64,000 nt of DNA from Polytrichum commune (lineage: Eukaryota > Streptophyta > Polytrichopsida > Polytrichales > Polytrichaceae), in the NCBI GenBank assembly GCA_950295325.1, contig OX485809.1:36277081-36341080 (forward strand). The letters run 5' to 3'. Positions 1 to 11,600 of this stretch are shown one piece after another (the first letter of the stretch is position 1; every line of letters begins with the position of its first letter). The notes under the pieces are model-generated. The model did not search any database, was not told where the DNA came from, and saw only the letters and a list, made by a program, of their open reading frames with translations. The translations under genes and the position numbers were made by a program.

Positions 1-1194
1 ATCACGCAAATATACCAATACAGACTCTAACGAGTCACATAATGTTGTCACAGCTTCAAATCTAGAAAGCCAACGAATTTTGTGATATCTCTTTAATATT
101 TTTTGAGCATCGTTCAATTCATCTTGTAAAGCTTGCAAAGCTGATTTCCTTTTAGAAGATTTGTTAAAATGACCAGCCAATGCATTCAATACATGATCAA
201 CATCCAACGACAATTTTTTACAACTTTCTGTTTTAGAAGCTTCCAAAGCAGCTAGATTTGTTCTGTGAGCAACACAATGGGTAGAGGTAAGAAAAGGGTT
301 CAACTTTTTTAAAAATGTAGCCACACCTGTGTTCTTACCCACCATGGTAGATGCACCATCAGATCCAAAACCTACACACTTATTCATATCTAAACCCCAA
401 GTCTTCAAAGCACCAATAAGTAAGTCAAAAATCACACTTGAGCTCCTTTGCCCATCAACAATCCACAATAAACCAAGAAAGCTAGTTGTAACAATACCAC
501 CTTCTAAAAAAATAGCGAAAATTATAAGATGACCCACAACTGAAATGTCAGTGCTTTCGTCAATCATTATGCCAAAAAATCTAGAATCTCGAATTCTGTC
601 TAAGATTTATCTTTGAAGTATAGTAGAAATTGCAAACATCGTGTCTACACATGTTTTTTCATGATGATACAATTTTTCAGTTATTGGAGTTTTACAAGAC
701 ACAAGCAATTCACACAACGATGCAAACTTGTGACAAGGAATACATTCTTTTCCTATAAAATAAATAGCCTTAAAGAGTAACATCACAGCCTCGTCACATG
801 CACGGTTAGCTTTAGCAACACATTTCTCCAAGGTTTTTTTGCCCACATGTTTAGCATATGATAATTTTTTATGTTCATTGCTTTTAGAATGGTATTGTAG
901 TGCTGAAACTTTAACATTAGTTGAACCCTCATTTGCATACACAAATTTCCCACCTCCTTCTCTACAAGTTTTGCAAAACACTCTTCCTGACTCTTTGTTG
1001 AACTTTACCCAATCATATAGATCATATCATGCATCTTTCCATTCTTCATTGGCCTTTTTAATGTGATTTTCTTCATCGTTGTTTATAGCTGAAGTTGATG
1101 GACTGATAGCAACATGTTCAATTTCTAACACGGACTCTCTAGGATTTCTCACCCTAACTAACATGTCTGTCATTGTACGTTGACGCTTTGCCAT
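1..1194 (-). pseudogene. hAT-like transposase (DUF4371/ZBED type), 3' end outside window
   Basis: Read on the minus strand from ATG at 1194, one frame stays aligned to the window edge. Near residue 65 is a zinc-finger-like block (VFCKTCR, then L..H..SNEH) typical of TTF/ZBED fingers at the start of hAT transposases. Further on come FFGIMIDESTD and GFGSDGASTMVG, which in this family carry the first acidic residues of the RNase-H-like catalytic core, and then an STHCVAHR block. Two in-frame stops break it: TGA at 1027-1029, where W is expected, and TAA at 607-609. I saw no frameshift. The C-terminal hAT dimerisation region would lie to the left of base 1. It is a decayed transposon gene, or possibly a domesticated gene with sequence errors, which two separate stops make unlikely. 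Confidence 0.85.
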
Positions 1195-1475
1195 AGCACC
1201 CCAAAGACTTCCTCAATACTTATCAAACAAGAAATTCTAGAGGTAGTATTAGAGGAACAACTACTTACAAGAAAATAAAGGCACTTTTAAGAGGTATCAA
1301 TAAATGTGGGTCATATGATAACTACTGTTCAAGATTGAGTTGGAACTAAGGGCATCATTCCATGGGCGAGACTAACTCAATTAATGGTTGTCAAACCCAC
1401 AACATTACACTAAACATCTAAATCACACTACACAAGATGTTTAGTGTAGTTCAGAAGCACAAGTCAACAACTTAC

Positions 1476-1604
1476 TGTGATAGGCCTAGTAAGCGAGTGA
1501 TGCGGCTGGGATGTGGATCCCCATCTTGCACCCTTGCATCAGTCAAGCTCCCGAGCCTAACCTCAAACTTGTCATCCAATAGGATACTGCTTGCCTTCAC
1601 ATCT
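1476..1604 (-). pseudogene. Orphan exon of an LRR receptor-like kinase (catalytic-loop region)
   Basis: On the minus strand a 129-bp block is bounded by an acceptor (ttacag before 1604) and a donor (gtaagt after 1476). With a leading A completing the R of HRD, it reads DVKASSILLDDKFEVRLGSL, the kinase catalytic loop (HRDVKxxNILLD). The sequence is distinctive of the At2g16250-type LRR receptor-like kinases as I remember them. No flanking kinase exons were found within several kb: the hAT pseudogene lies on one side, and a GGGA microsatellite and AT-rich DNA on the other. It is therefore probably a captured or relict exon. Family assignment rests on recall of the motif. Confidence 0.7.
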
Positions 1605-1624
1605 CTGTAAAAAAGAAGCCCCAC

Positions 1625-1732
1625 ATACACACATACACACACACACACAGGGAGGGAGGGAGGGAGGGAGGGAGGGAGGGAGGGAGGGGGGGGGGGGAGG
1701 GAGGGAGGGAGAAAGAAAGAAAGAGAGAGAGA
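1625..1732. repeat. Compound microsatellite (AC)n-(GGGA)n-(GA)n
   Basis: An (AC)n run is followed by about 60 bases of GGGA units with a G homopolymer inside, then GA-rich units. It lies directly upstream of the orphan kinase exon on the minus strand. The minus-strand reading frame across it (runs of P and S) is low-complexity and not a gene. Confidence 0.9.
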
Positions 1733-3570
1733 GGCTGATGAGAGAGGAGTTGTGATGAATGGTATTTGTAAAGATTGGCGGGAAGGGAGTTAGGGCTATT
1801 ATTGATATCCGTCTATGTGCCACCCAAGAGCCCCGAGTATTAGCCTAAAGATATGTACTTAGGTCAACTAATTTCCCAATTTGAAGAAGGATGAATGGCT
1901 AAAATCCTCTCTTTTAGAAACTTTGTAGGCAAAATTTCCTACATGTTTTTTATCACATAGGTTGATATCCTATGTTTTTAAATTGTCCATAGGCTCTTTG
2001 TCCTACACTTTCAAAATTTTATAGGCTAAGTCACAAATTTTGTAGGCTGCATTTACACTAGCCTTAGGCTCTTGGTGGACATTGCATGGAACTAACCCTT
2101 GGAAACCATGAAATGTGGAACCTTAATTTAACTACCCATGAAAAGAAATTACCGAAATCAATCCTAGCCCAATCGAATTATGGCACCCTATAGATTCCAA
2201 AAGGGGTCCTGATTGGGAATAGGTGATCCTACTCTAAGTTAATCTCTCACTAACAACAACTTAGCCCATGATGCTTGCTTGGGGAAAGAATTGCCTATGT
2301 GAAGTTGAATATAATGCAGTCCAGAGGAATGTGGTGATCTTAAATATCAATTCTTTCACTATTGTAGTGAATGTTGAATGTAAATAATTAGTAGGCTTTT
2401 TCTTCTACAACGCATTTTTGGGATGATAACATGGACGAGTTTCAAAGCGTGGGATTCAATATAAATAAATTGTTGCTGGACTTTAGTATTACCAAAAGGC
2501 ATTTAGAATATACTCTATATAAATCACACTAGGGTAGTTGAAGATATCATTCTACATGTATTTCTACTTGTCTTTCTCCAAACGTTTTCCCAATACAATA
2601 TGCCATGGCTTTGTGACTATTATGTAAACACATCCATCCAAGAGCCAAAAACGGGAGAAAGGGAATAATTGTATACGAGTGTACTTCTCATCCATTTAGC
2701 ATAAAAACTTGACCCCTATAAGTTTGTTGTCAATTCATCTTAAAGAACCTCAAATACCTAATTTAGGATCTTAAAAACTAATTCCAATATCAAATCAACT
2801 TGAAAGAAATAACCTTTGAACTACATATTAATTTAGGGTTATTATGTTGGATGAAATGAGAGGTACGCTCATATAGGATAATTCCCTCTCTTTGTGAAAC
2901 ATAGGGAATTGAAACATAATCAAAATGTGCATATTTTCACCAAAGTCCCCTCATCCATGATGGACGAGTTTAAATGCATGCCATGAATGCGTAGCCAACA
3001 CAAGGCCTTTCTACCCACCTCTCTCTCTCTCTCCGAACTACAAATTACATTCCCTAGATTTTAAGAGTCACATCTATTGCTATAGTACTAGTAAAGCTCA
3101 TTGGATCTTTTTCAATCGTCCGTGCGCCTTGAGATACTTCAAAAGTTCCTCACCCCCCCCAAAAAGAAAGAAAGAGAGAGAGTTAAGATCATCTAGTAAA
3201 GACTCATCTTTTTGTTAGTGCCGATACTTTTAGTGAAATTGACAAGCATGTGTTTTTATATTTTGGTGGCACTAATTTCACAGCGCAAAGAAATTTAGTG
3301 TTTCTTTCACTAATTTCCCCCACTCATTATTACCCTCACTAATTCGGATAATCAATGTAGTGTGGGATTTTGGTTTCTACATGGGATTCAAGTGGATCTC
3401 ATCCCATGTATGAAGGAAACATGGAAAAATTGATGAGAAAATAAAGGCTTTTGGAGCTTCATATGTAAAGGCTCACATAATTTTAAACTTACACATTTAA
3501 ATTGTGGACAGTGGTTGTCAGTGCATCAATTGTATAAAACTCATCATTGTTCATGTACGGAATGAATACT
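1733..3570. other. AT-rich intergenic DNA, no gene seen
   Basis: No reading frame with family motifs or exon-like splice pairs was found. Short AT-rich blocks with recurring 'ttagtg' and 'cactaa' words suggest old MITE debris. Confidence 0.5.
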
Positions 3571-3576
3571 ACATTG

Positions 3577-3930
3577 AATAGTCCTATTAGTGTGGATGAA
3601 AAATTAGCATGAGTATAATTAGCGTGGGCCACACTAATTTTCTTGTCAAGATGGAAATCATGTAAGTGCAAGACCTTGGGTCTTCCCCCAAGTCTTCATG
3701 AAGACTTTCGACCAACACATTGAATACTAGTTATTGGACAAATAAAGCACAAAATAAAATAATCACCCACATAAAGTTTCTATGAAAACAATCAATATGA
3801 CTCACGCTATTTTTCTACCAGAGATTTAGTATGGATTGAAGGTTAGTGTGACCCAAATTAATTCACATTATGAGAATTAGCATGGGCCCTAGAAAATTAA
3901 TGTGGCTCACAGTTATATAATGTAGTGTAG
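3577..3930 (+). repeat. Interspersed repeat D, copy 1
   Basis: About 350 bp that recurs at 16985-17290 inside an ABCA intron in the same orientation. Shared landmarks include 'cctattagtgtggatga', 'ggccacactaattttct', 'tgggtcttcccc', 'aagtcttc..aaagactt', 'ccaacacattga' and the closing 'ggcccacagttat'-like word. Both copies are diverged and non-coding. The abundance of 'cactaatt'/'aattagtg' suggests a MITE-like foldback origin. Confidence 0.75.
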
Positions 3931-4189
3931 CTTGCAATTGGTGTGAAGCAGGTAAAAGCTAATTTGCAGATCACATGCTTAGAACTCAATTGTTTGACAA
4001 TCCAACAAAGTGACTTTAGCATAGTTCATTTAATTGATGATAATATCAAGCTGTTTGTGGAGTTCTTATAAAAGTGCAGAAATGTATCAACAATATCATT
4101 GCTAGTCTACACGATTGGCAACAAGACAAACCTTGTGTTGACCTCCTGACTCACTTCATGACAATGATCAATCAAAATGTTCGTTGCTT

Positions 4190-4470
4190 AAGGTAGTCAT
4201 GCTTTTGATGCATACTTTTCTCATTGCACCCACTTCTCGTTGGATTTTAAAAACGCATTTAGTGCAAGATGATCGACGAATCCAAATTGTGTTCGTAGTC
4301 ATTTGTTTCATAACATGTGGAGCTTATATGAATATCTTATTCATTATCAAAGTGAAGATTCTTATGTTCATTAAGTGGTCATTTAGGTTCCCCCAATAAT
4401 GTTGACTATTGAATCTAAAATGATTAGGATATTTTGAACATGTAGTTTAATCTTTTTCAAACAAGTAGTC
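4190..4470 (+). repeat. Interspersed repeat E, copy 1
   Basis: One copy of a roughly 320-370 bp family found about eight times in the window. Diagnostic words are 'gagctcatatgaatatctta', 'aaagtgaagattct', 'cattaa.tggtcat.taggt', 'ttgact.ttga.cctagaatg' and 'catgtagtccaatct'. It is non-coding. A MITE or SINE-like origin is possible, but no clear terminal repeats or target-site duplications were identified. Confidence 0.8.
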
Positions 4471-4498
4471 CAAATCTAAGAATTGGTGCCAATTCTTA

Positions 4499-4987
4499 GG
4501 GCCGCTTCACACTATGGCCGTAGGTCGAGAGTCCGTTGATTTCCACCAATCAGATTGCAAGAACCCAAGAATTCAGCCTCTCGACCCTTCACACTAGAGG
4601 CCAAAGTTCAAAGGTTGTCACTCTCCAAAATGGCAGTCTTTTTTGATGAAGGTGGCGGGCTCTCGAAGGAAGTTTGGGGCAAATAGAAATGGAAACCCAA
4701 ACTATGGTTGAGAGGTAGTCGGATTTTTTCCATAAAAATAAAATAAAATAACAAGATGTTGACCGTTAGATTGGAGGGGTTGTTTTGGGTAAGGAATAAA
4801 TTGGGATGCTCCTTCTTCCTTTGGACTTTGGGCTTGACCTTTGGAGGCTTCACACTATGCCCAGCTGGAAGCTCCAATTCCTATGCTTTATTAGCTATTT
4901 TCAACCCATTTCTTTGGACTCTCAACAAAGTTTGGCCATTCAATTCCACGGCCTCTCGACTTGGACGGCCACAGTGTGAAGTGGCCC
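4499..4987. mobile_element. Tourist/PIF-Harbinger-like MITE A
   Basis: A 489-bp element with roughly 35-bp imperfect terminal inverted repeats. The left end begins GGGCCGCTTCACACTATGGC and the reverse complement of the right end begins GGGCCACTTCACACTGTGGC. It is flanked by TTA on both sides (4496-4498 and 4988-4990). TTA/TAA 3-bp target duplications and GGGCC-type ends are hallmarks of Tourist MITEs. No transposase is present, so it is non-autonomous. Confidence 0.85.
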
Positions 4988-5065
4988 TTAGATCCACAAC
5001 TAACCACATAGATCCACTAGCTCAAGTATGGATTCTAGGTTAAGGATCCATTAAAAACTGTCTAA

Positions 5066-5582
5066 GGGCGGGTTTAGACTTGGAGTCAGGGCTCAAAAAT
5101 GGGCTGGGGTGCAAGAAATCCACTCCTCTCATCGGTAGAGAGGCTGGGACTCGCCTCTTCAAGTTTACACCATGAGTTGGGGCCAATTAATAAATAAATT
5201 ATTTTATTCATCATGACAACGGCCTCAAGCCTTGGAAAAGAGAGCTCCCAACCTTGTGGACTCTTTCCCTCTAGTTGAGGCCATTGTCAGAGCTTTTATT
5301 TGCTTGTAGTAGTTTATTCTTTGAGCATTAAATAGGAGGGGAGAAATTCTAAATTTATTATACTTTAATCATTAACCATAGAATAGTTCATGAGTACGTG
5401 GAGCCCTCTCATAATTGCAGCCTCCAAATGGCCCCAACCCCACCTAAATAGGTTTACACATGAAAGCAATGAATGGAGTTAGGTTACTTTCTTATTAATG
5501 GCCTTGGGGGCCCATTTGCATGCCACATGGGACATATTGGCCTTCGTTCATATTGACCTCGGCCCCAAGTCTAAACATGCCC
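5066..5582. mobile_element. Tourist-like MITE B
   Basis: A 517-bp element. The left end is GGGCGGGTTTAGACTTGG and the reverse complement of the right end is GGGCATGTTTAGACTTGG, flanked by TAA on both sides (5063-5065 and 5583-5585). The ends match the Tourist consensus style. It sits only about 75 bp from MITE A. No coding capacity was recognised. Confidence 0.87.
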
Positions 5583-5930
5583 TAAGTCAACTGTTTGATT
5601 CCACTTTTGTGATCCAAGAGGCTCAATCTGGACCACTTCAGGACCGATTCAAAGAAACAAAGATAACTATCATTTTTATATGACGATACTCCACTACTAT
5701 AGTGTCCTTTGAGGTTTGGCCCAGCCGTGTTCACGTCGCACGAGGATGGGGATGTTAACCTTTTATATTGGACACTTTGCGACCCCATTCAAGTGGTATT
5801 CAAGTGGTGGGCGAGACACTTGCATATTTGGAGCATGTTGTTGTTGTTATTGTTGTTCCCAACCTTGATTTTGACAAGGTGGAACCTCCTCACACTTTGG
5901 GTGTGACTAGCTCACATCACACCACTACAC

Positions 5931-8521
5931 CGTTTATGATATTTAGTGTTACATCCGTGATAGGGTCACTTACCTTATTTTGAGACCTGTGCTATATTAC
6001 ACTAATGGTCAACAATTCAACCATTAGTGTCACTTCATGACACTTGGCATTCAATTGCGCTTACTAATATATTGGCATGAGTATGTTCAACAATGCTAAG
6101 AGGTGTATGCCTATGTATTGCAAATGGTCTACAAGTTGACAAAGTGTTTGCAAATGACACTTGACATTAGTAGGCTCAAGAACATCTTCTCTTGCATACT
6201 AAAATGCAAAAGTATCATCTCGAGTATCTCAATGTGCTACGCTAAATATCATAATCTAAATAAATTTTCACTTCAATAAGTTATTTATTTTGATCAATAG
6301 TATCACACTGACAATTAGCGGAGGTCATGCTTTGAGACCTCTAGATGCCTAGTTTAGATTACATGAGCATGAGCAAACCCTTGTAACCATGTTTTTAAGA
6401 CTTGTCCACACAAGTTTGGACTATATTAAGGGTGGGGGGTCGAACAAGTGACTTGCCACCCCCATAAGTATAACAAACATTTTGTTTGACATCTCTTCGA
6501 AAAAAATGAACTTGTCTCTCCCATCAATACAACTATACACCCTTTAAGTTCCAAATTATATTGCATCTTTTGCAAGCATAGCAAGAGAACAAAACTTGAT
6601 GTCTAGGCTATCGGGTCAATGAAACAGTAATAGATTAAAAAATATATGTCCACAACTACATTGGAATGTGGAAAATATCTATACGTCTACTGCTGCACAA
6701 ATATCTAAGACAGATGTACATTGGAGATTGCCTCGTTTTGAAAGTACGCATCTTAAAAATGCTCACAAAGTTCAACGTTAAGTCATCGTGGGCACACTTT
6801 CAAGACTTCAAAGAGGTTAGACTAATATAACATGTACATGGTAACCAATTCCAAATACATGTAAGAGTGGAAAATGTAACCTATAGGTACATGTGCGATA
6901 CATGAGAATTTGAGTTTGGAATCATATGCAATTAGCCTTTGTGTTGCGAGTCCTTGTTCCCAAGTTAACTTTCTAGAATGTTTATCCATTCCATTCATTC
7001 CCCGATCAAAACCGATTGAGAGATTTGCTATGCTAAACCTATGTACTGTAGGTTATTTTCATGGTGGGCCACATAGCAGATCCTAAAGAGGGAAATTACT
7101 AATCAACCAAAGATAGGAAATTTGCATGTGTTTGTGCTCTTCTCCACCATAAGAACACAATCCGCCTTTTTGGCAGAGATAATTGTTGCATACGAGTGAA
7201 CCTCTCATGCATCCATAAAGGCATGTTCAAAAGTGCTAAAATGTTGCGGATAAATAAGGGTTGGTGCATTGCAATACTCCACTCCACCATGGACAGAGAT
7301 TGGATGATTACAATTGTGTTGAAAAGATAGAGAAGACCAATAACTGAAATTAATAATTCACCTTCAATTCAATATGACATTTTCTTTGGATTCCGTTCTA
7401 ATTTCAAAATTTTCTTATTTCCAGCTTCAATCCAGGCTATGGACAAGCTAGGGTATCCTAGCTGTATTAACAATACGTAGAATCCCACTAACGACAATGA
7501 GGCCTACTACACCATTTATGGTGTTTAGTGTCTCGCACATTATAAGTGAACAATCTAGACTAGATGCCTAGAGGTCTCAAAATGCCATGTCCACTACACT
7601 AAATAGGTAGATTAGTGTTAGATGAAGATTAGTGTTAGATGCAATAGTTACTTAAAACACTAATTTTCAATTGATATTACAATTAGTGTTTGAATAGGGT
7701 TTGAACAAATTATACCTTTTACGAGATTCTCATATTCTTCTTCCTTCAATTCTTCATTCCAAGATTTACAAAATATCATCTAACACTAAATGCGCTCATG
7801 TAAATATTTAAAGTTACTACTTGGTACAAATAGTGTTAGAGTTGACATTTAGTGTTCTAACACTATAGAGACAATTTACATTTAGCGTTTTCGTCGGCTA
7901 TTAGTGTTTCCAACACTAATCTACCTATTTAGTGTACTTGTCAAATGCTACTATTCGTCAACATAAATAACTCTTTGAAGTGAAAAATTATTTTCATGCT
8001 AACATTTAGTGCAAGACATTGGGATACTTGAGATGATAGTTTTGCGATTTAGAATGCATAGGGAAGTTAATATTAAGCAAGTTGATGGCAAGTGCAATGT
8101 GTTTGCATTTTTAGTATGGAAGAGGAAGATATTCTTGAGCATACCAATGCCAAGTGTCATTTGTGTACACTTTTTAGTCAACTTGTAGACCATTGCGTAG
8201 CATCTATATACAATGGACAGCGTGATGGTGGTGGTGAGGCCATCACCTTGTTGTTTTGCATTGCTCCTTGTTTTGGAAAGGTGGGGGGAGTGATGTGTCA
8301 AATGTATGGGTGCAAGGGCTGAAAGGGCATGGGCCCATACTAATAGGCGTATCCTAACATTCTTGAACATACTCATGCCAAGATATTAGTAAGCGCACTT
8401 AAACGCCAAGTGTCATGAGGTGACACTAATGATGAAGTTCTTGGTCATTAGTGTAACTTAGCATAAACCTCTCGACACATTATGCATGTGACACTAAGTA
8501 CCATAAATGGTGTGCAGTGAT
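5931..8521. mobile_element. Foldback element with long inverted arms
   Basis: The left terminus (cactacaccgtttatgata) pairs with the reverse complement of 8493-8521. Similarity continues inward over several hundred bases: the segment around 6110-6300 matches the reverse complement of about 7960-8240 (shared words 'atggtctacaagttgac', 'tgacacttg.catt', 'gctcaagaa.atctt'). The segment around 6325-6365 ('gagacctctag') matches the reverse complement of 7545-7592. The right arm is interrupted by the nested MITE at 7596-7935. The roughly 1.2-kb centre has no recognised gene. A short relative lies at 17421-17636. Confidence 0.8.
7596..7935. mobile_element. MITE with ACACTAAATAGG ends, nested
   Basis: A 340-bp element with near-perfect 25-bp terminal inverted repeats (acactaaataggtagattag and its complement). 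It is bounded by ACT at 7593-7595 and at 7936-7938, a candidate 3-bp target duplication. It has inserted into one arm of the larger foldback element. Relatives with the same terminal word occur at 33487 and 35843. Confidence 0.85.
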
Positions 8522-8696
8522 GCTATAACTTTTGCTATCTCATCTCATAAATGGGTCCGAGTTCTGATTGAAAAGTGAATCATCTTCTTGATAAATTCTG
8601 AATCAATGTCAACGAAGCTGTACATGTGCATCCAATCTTGTGAAATTACAAACTGCAGTATGACTTGGTCCACCTCTTTCATGTGAACCTCGTCAT

Positions 8697-11600
8697 TCAT
8701 ACCTCTTCTTGCTGTTGACCACTTGCTAGGCTCAGAAACACCTGCTCAAGTGTACTTTGGCTTACACTATAATCATCTAATCCTAACCTCTCTTTCTCCT
8801 TTTCTAATGCACCAAACACCTGCGAGAGGGAGAAGTCCTTCACAGGGATGCTGTATTTTACCCTCGTAAGATGTTCCTCTTCTAGCTTTGAATTCGGAAA
8901 CACGCGAAACATGAATTGGTGTAGAGCCTCTAGCAAATCCATGCTTTTACATCTCAGCTCCACCATATAACCTGATCATGCCCAGGAATTCCCAGTAAGA
9001 GCTTGTTTTAAGTCTGTTTGAAGTTACGGAATTGTAGATGGGGTAGTAATTGTGAATCACAAACTGCATTTCGATTTTCAGATTCGTTGAGGTCCATGGA
9101 AAGAGACAGAAAAGGAAAGAGCAAAGAGGATTATATTTGAGATTGCTTGATTTCTGCCAACACAAACATTTGAATGATAACTCTAATAGCAATGTACTTT
9201 ACATATTTCTTTACCCCATTGTCTAGATATGCAAGCGGACACGATTTCGTTAGTGTAGAATGAACTACCTGATCCGAAGCGAGATTTGATGTGTTGTACA
9301 GCACCAAGACAAACCAGGCTTCCTGCAACCATCACTCCAACACGACCGCAAAGTGCTTCACACTCTTCCATGCTGTGGGTGGTGAGGACCACACTCATGT
9401 CACGGCTGAGAACAGCATCTGTTATGAGGTTCCACATTGCTCGTCTCGCGACTGGGTCCATCCCACTACTGGGCTCGTCCAGGAAGACGACGGCAGGATC
9501 ACCAACCTGGCAATTTCCAAACATAACAGATGATTATTGATGAATAATGCAAACATGGAATTAACAAAGCATTCTCATGCATGTGTCGGGACGCTCCCAT
9601 TAGAGTCTAGCATCAAGAATAAATCCAAGAATCAAGGTCCTTGATTACATGCATGAAGGCCAAGCATACTCAAGTGGCAAGCTCTCAGTATTCGACACCT
9701 TATTGTTACCTAACTTTGGACAAAGCCTATTCCCACCTACAGAGGAGATTCAAATTCAAATGACCTTGCCAAAAAGGGTCCCGCCAAGCGTGTGGTGTCC
9801 AAGATGCGTATCTAGGGAGAACACCCACTACATCACTTAAAAATGCTACGAAAGTAAGGTAGACGTGCCTAAATCCAACATAGCAATAATTTGAACACCT
9901 ATATTTCAGTGTTATATGGCTAGGTTTGGATCTAAACACAAACACCAAAAAGACATGTATTCAAAAGAGATTTGACTTCGTACTCAAAATGTGCTAAACA
10001 TTGTAGGCTCAATAGACAACTTGATTGGGGGAACCTGTATGACCACTTAATGAGCATGGGACTCTCAACTTGATAATGAATAAGATATTCATATGAGCTC
10101 CGAAAATTATGAGGCGAATGGCCACAGGCACAATTTGGGTTTGTTAATCATCTCGCACTAGTTGCATGTTTTCATATCCTACGAGAAGTGGATGCAGAAA
10201 GAAAAGTATCTGAATAGCACACATCTACCTCATACCCATTTGAAGAATGAGGTAGGCCATGAACATGCTTGTATGTCCCATCTATGGCTCACAAGGTGCA
10301 AAAATAAATTGGAACCAAGATAATAACAGCAGGCAGATATATGTGATGCAATGTACCAGTGCAATAGCCAGTGCAAGTTTGCGTTTATTGCCACCGCTGT
10401 AAGCTCCAGAGACCCGATCAACATACTTTTGTAGTCCCACTGCCTGAACCAAAGTGTTCACCACTTGTTTCACGTCACGCTTCGGCACCCCTTTCAGATT
10501 TGCATACATGTGTAAATGCTCTCTAGCAGTCATCAAATCGAGAAGAGGGTTGAACTGTGGGCAGTAACCAATCTGCTTCTGTGCGGCTGCTAGGTTTTGG
10601 AGTACTGAGTATCCATTGATGAAAGCCTCTCCTTTTGTAGGTCGGATGTCACCGCTTAGTATTGAAAGAGTAGTAGTTTTTCCTGCACCATTCACACCCC
10701 TGAACAACCCCCCACAACACGTTGGTTATGAACCCAAGAGGTAGTACCAGTAGAAGGAAACCAAGAAAGAAAGAAAGACAGAGAAACAGTGAGCAGGCGG
10801 ATGGACAATGAAGATGAGAATAATGAAGGATATGTTTGTTCCTGAACTGCAGATTATCTTCTGATGCCACTTGAGAACTCAAGATACTTAAGATAACGAC
10901 CACATACGTGTGAGTTTTGTTTAGAAACAAGAAGAAATACAATTGTTGTATGTAACATAATACAAATAATAATAACGAGTACTACTCACAGGAATCCAAA
11001 ACATTCCCTAGGAGGAATGCCAAGTGAGAGGTCTCTGACAGCTACTTTAGCAGGCTCCAAGCCCCGCGCAGGATACACTTTCTGAAGACCTTGCACTATT
11101 ACTGAGTCACCACGTGCCTGTCCCCCTTCAACACGCTTCCTTTCATTGCTTACATCCTCGTCCTCATTCAGAGGCATGTTATCTGTGACAAATTACACCT
11201 TGAGAAATGAGACATTATCCAAGTACATGATCAAGGGATAAAAAGAGAGGATGACGCCTACATTTGCCAGCATTAGCATGAATTATAGAGTATCTTTGCG
11301 TGCAGGTCTGCTGCCTGAAATGAAGAGGTAGACCATTGCTAATAGTCATAAATGGGGCAACTTGATTGCTCATTGTTCCTCCCCTACTAGGCTCGCTGAG
11401 CCCCTAGGTATCCACAACTTTGAAACGACTGGTTGGCCTAATAACCCCCACAATGATTGGGTGGACCATAGAGGGTAACACTAAGTATGGCTTGGTGGAG
11501 AATGGAGATCGCACCAATTGCAAGGCCATTAGAGTTATAAGCACCAATCGCATGACTCTATTGGCCTGATGCTTTAAATTAAGATTGAAGAGGTCACAAG

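Noticed and set aside
1572-1823. Minus-strand open frame rich in Pro and Ser
   Set aside because: It is produced by the (GGGA)n/(AC)n microsatellite.
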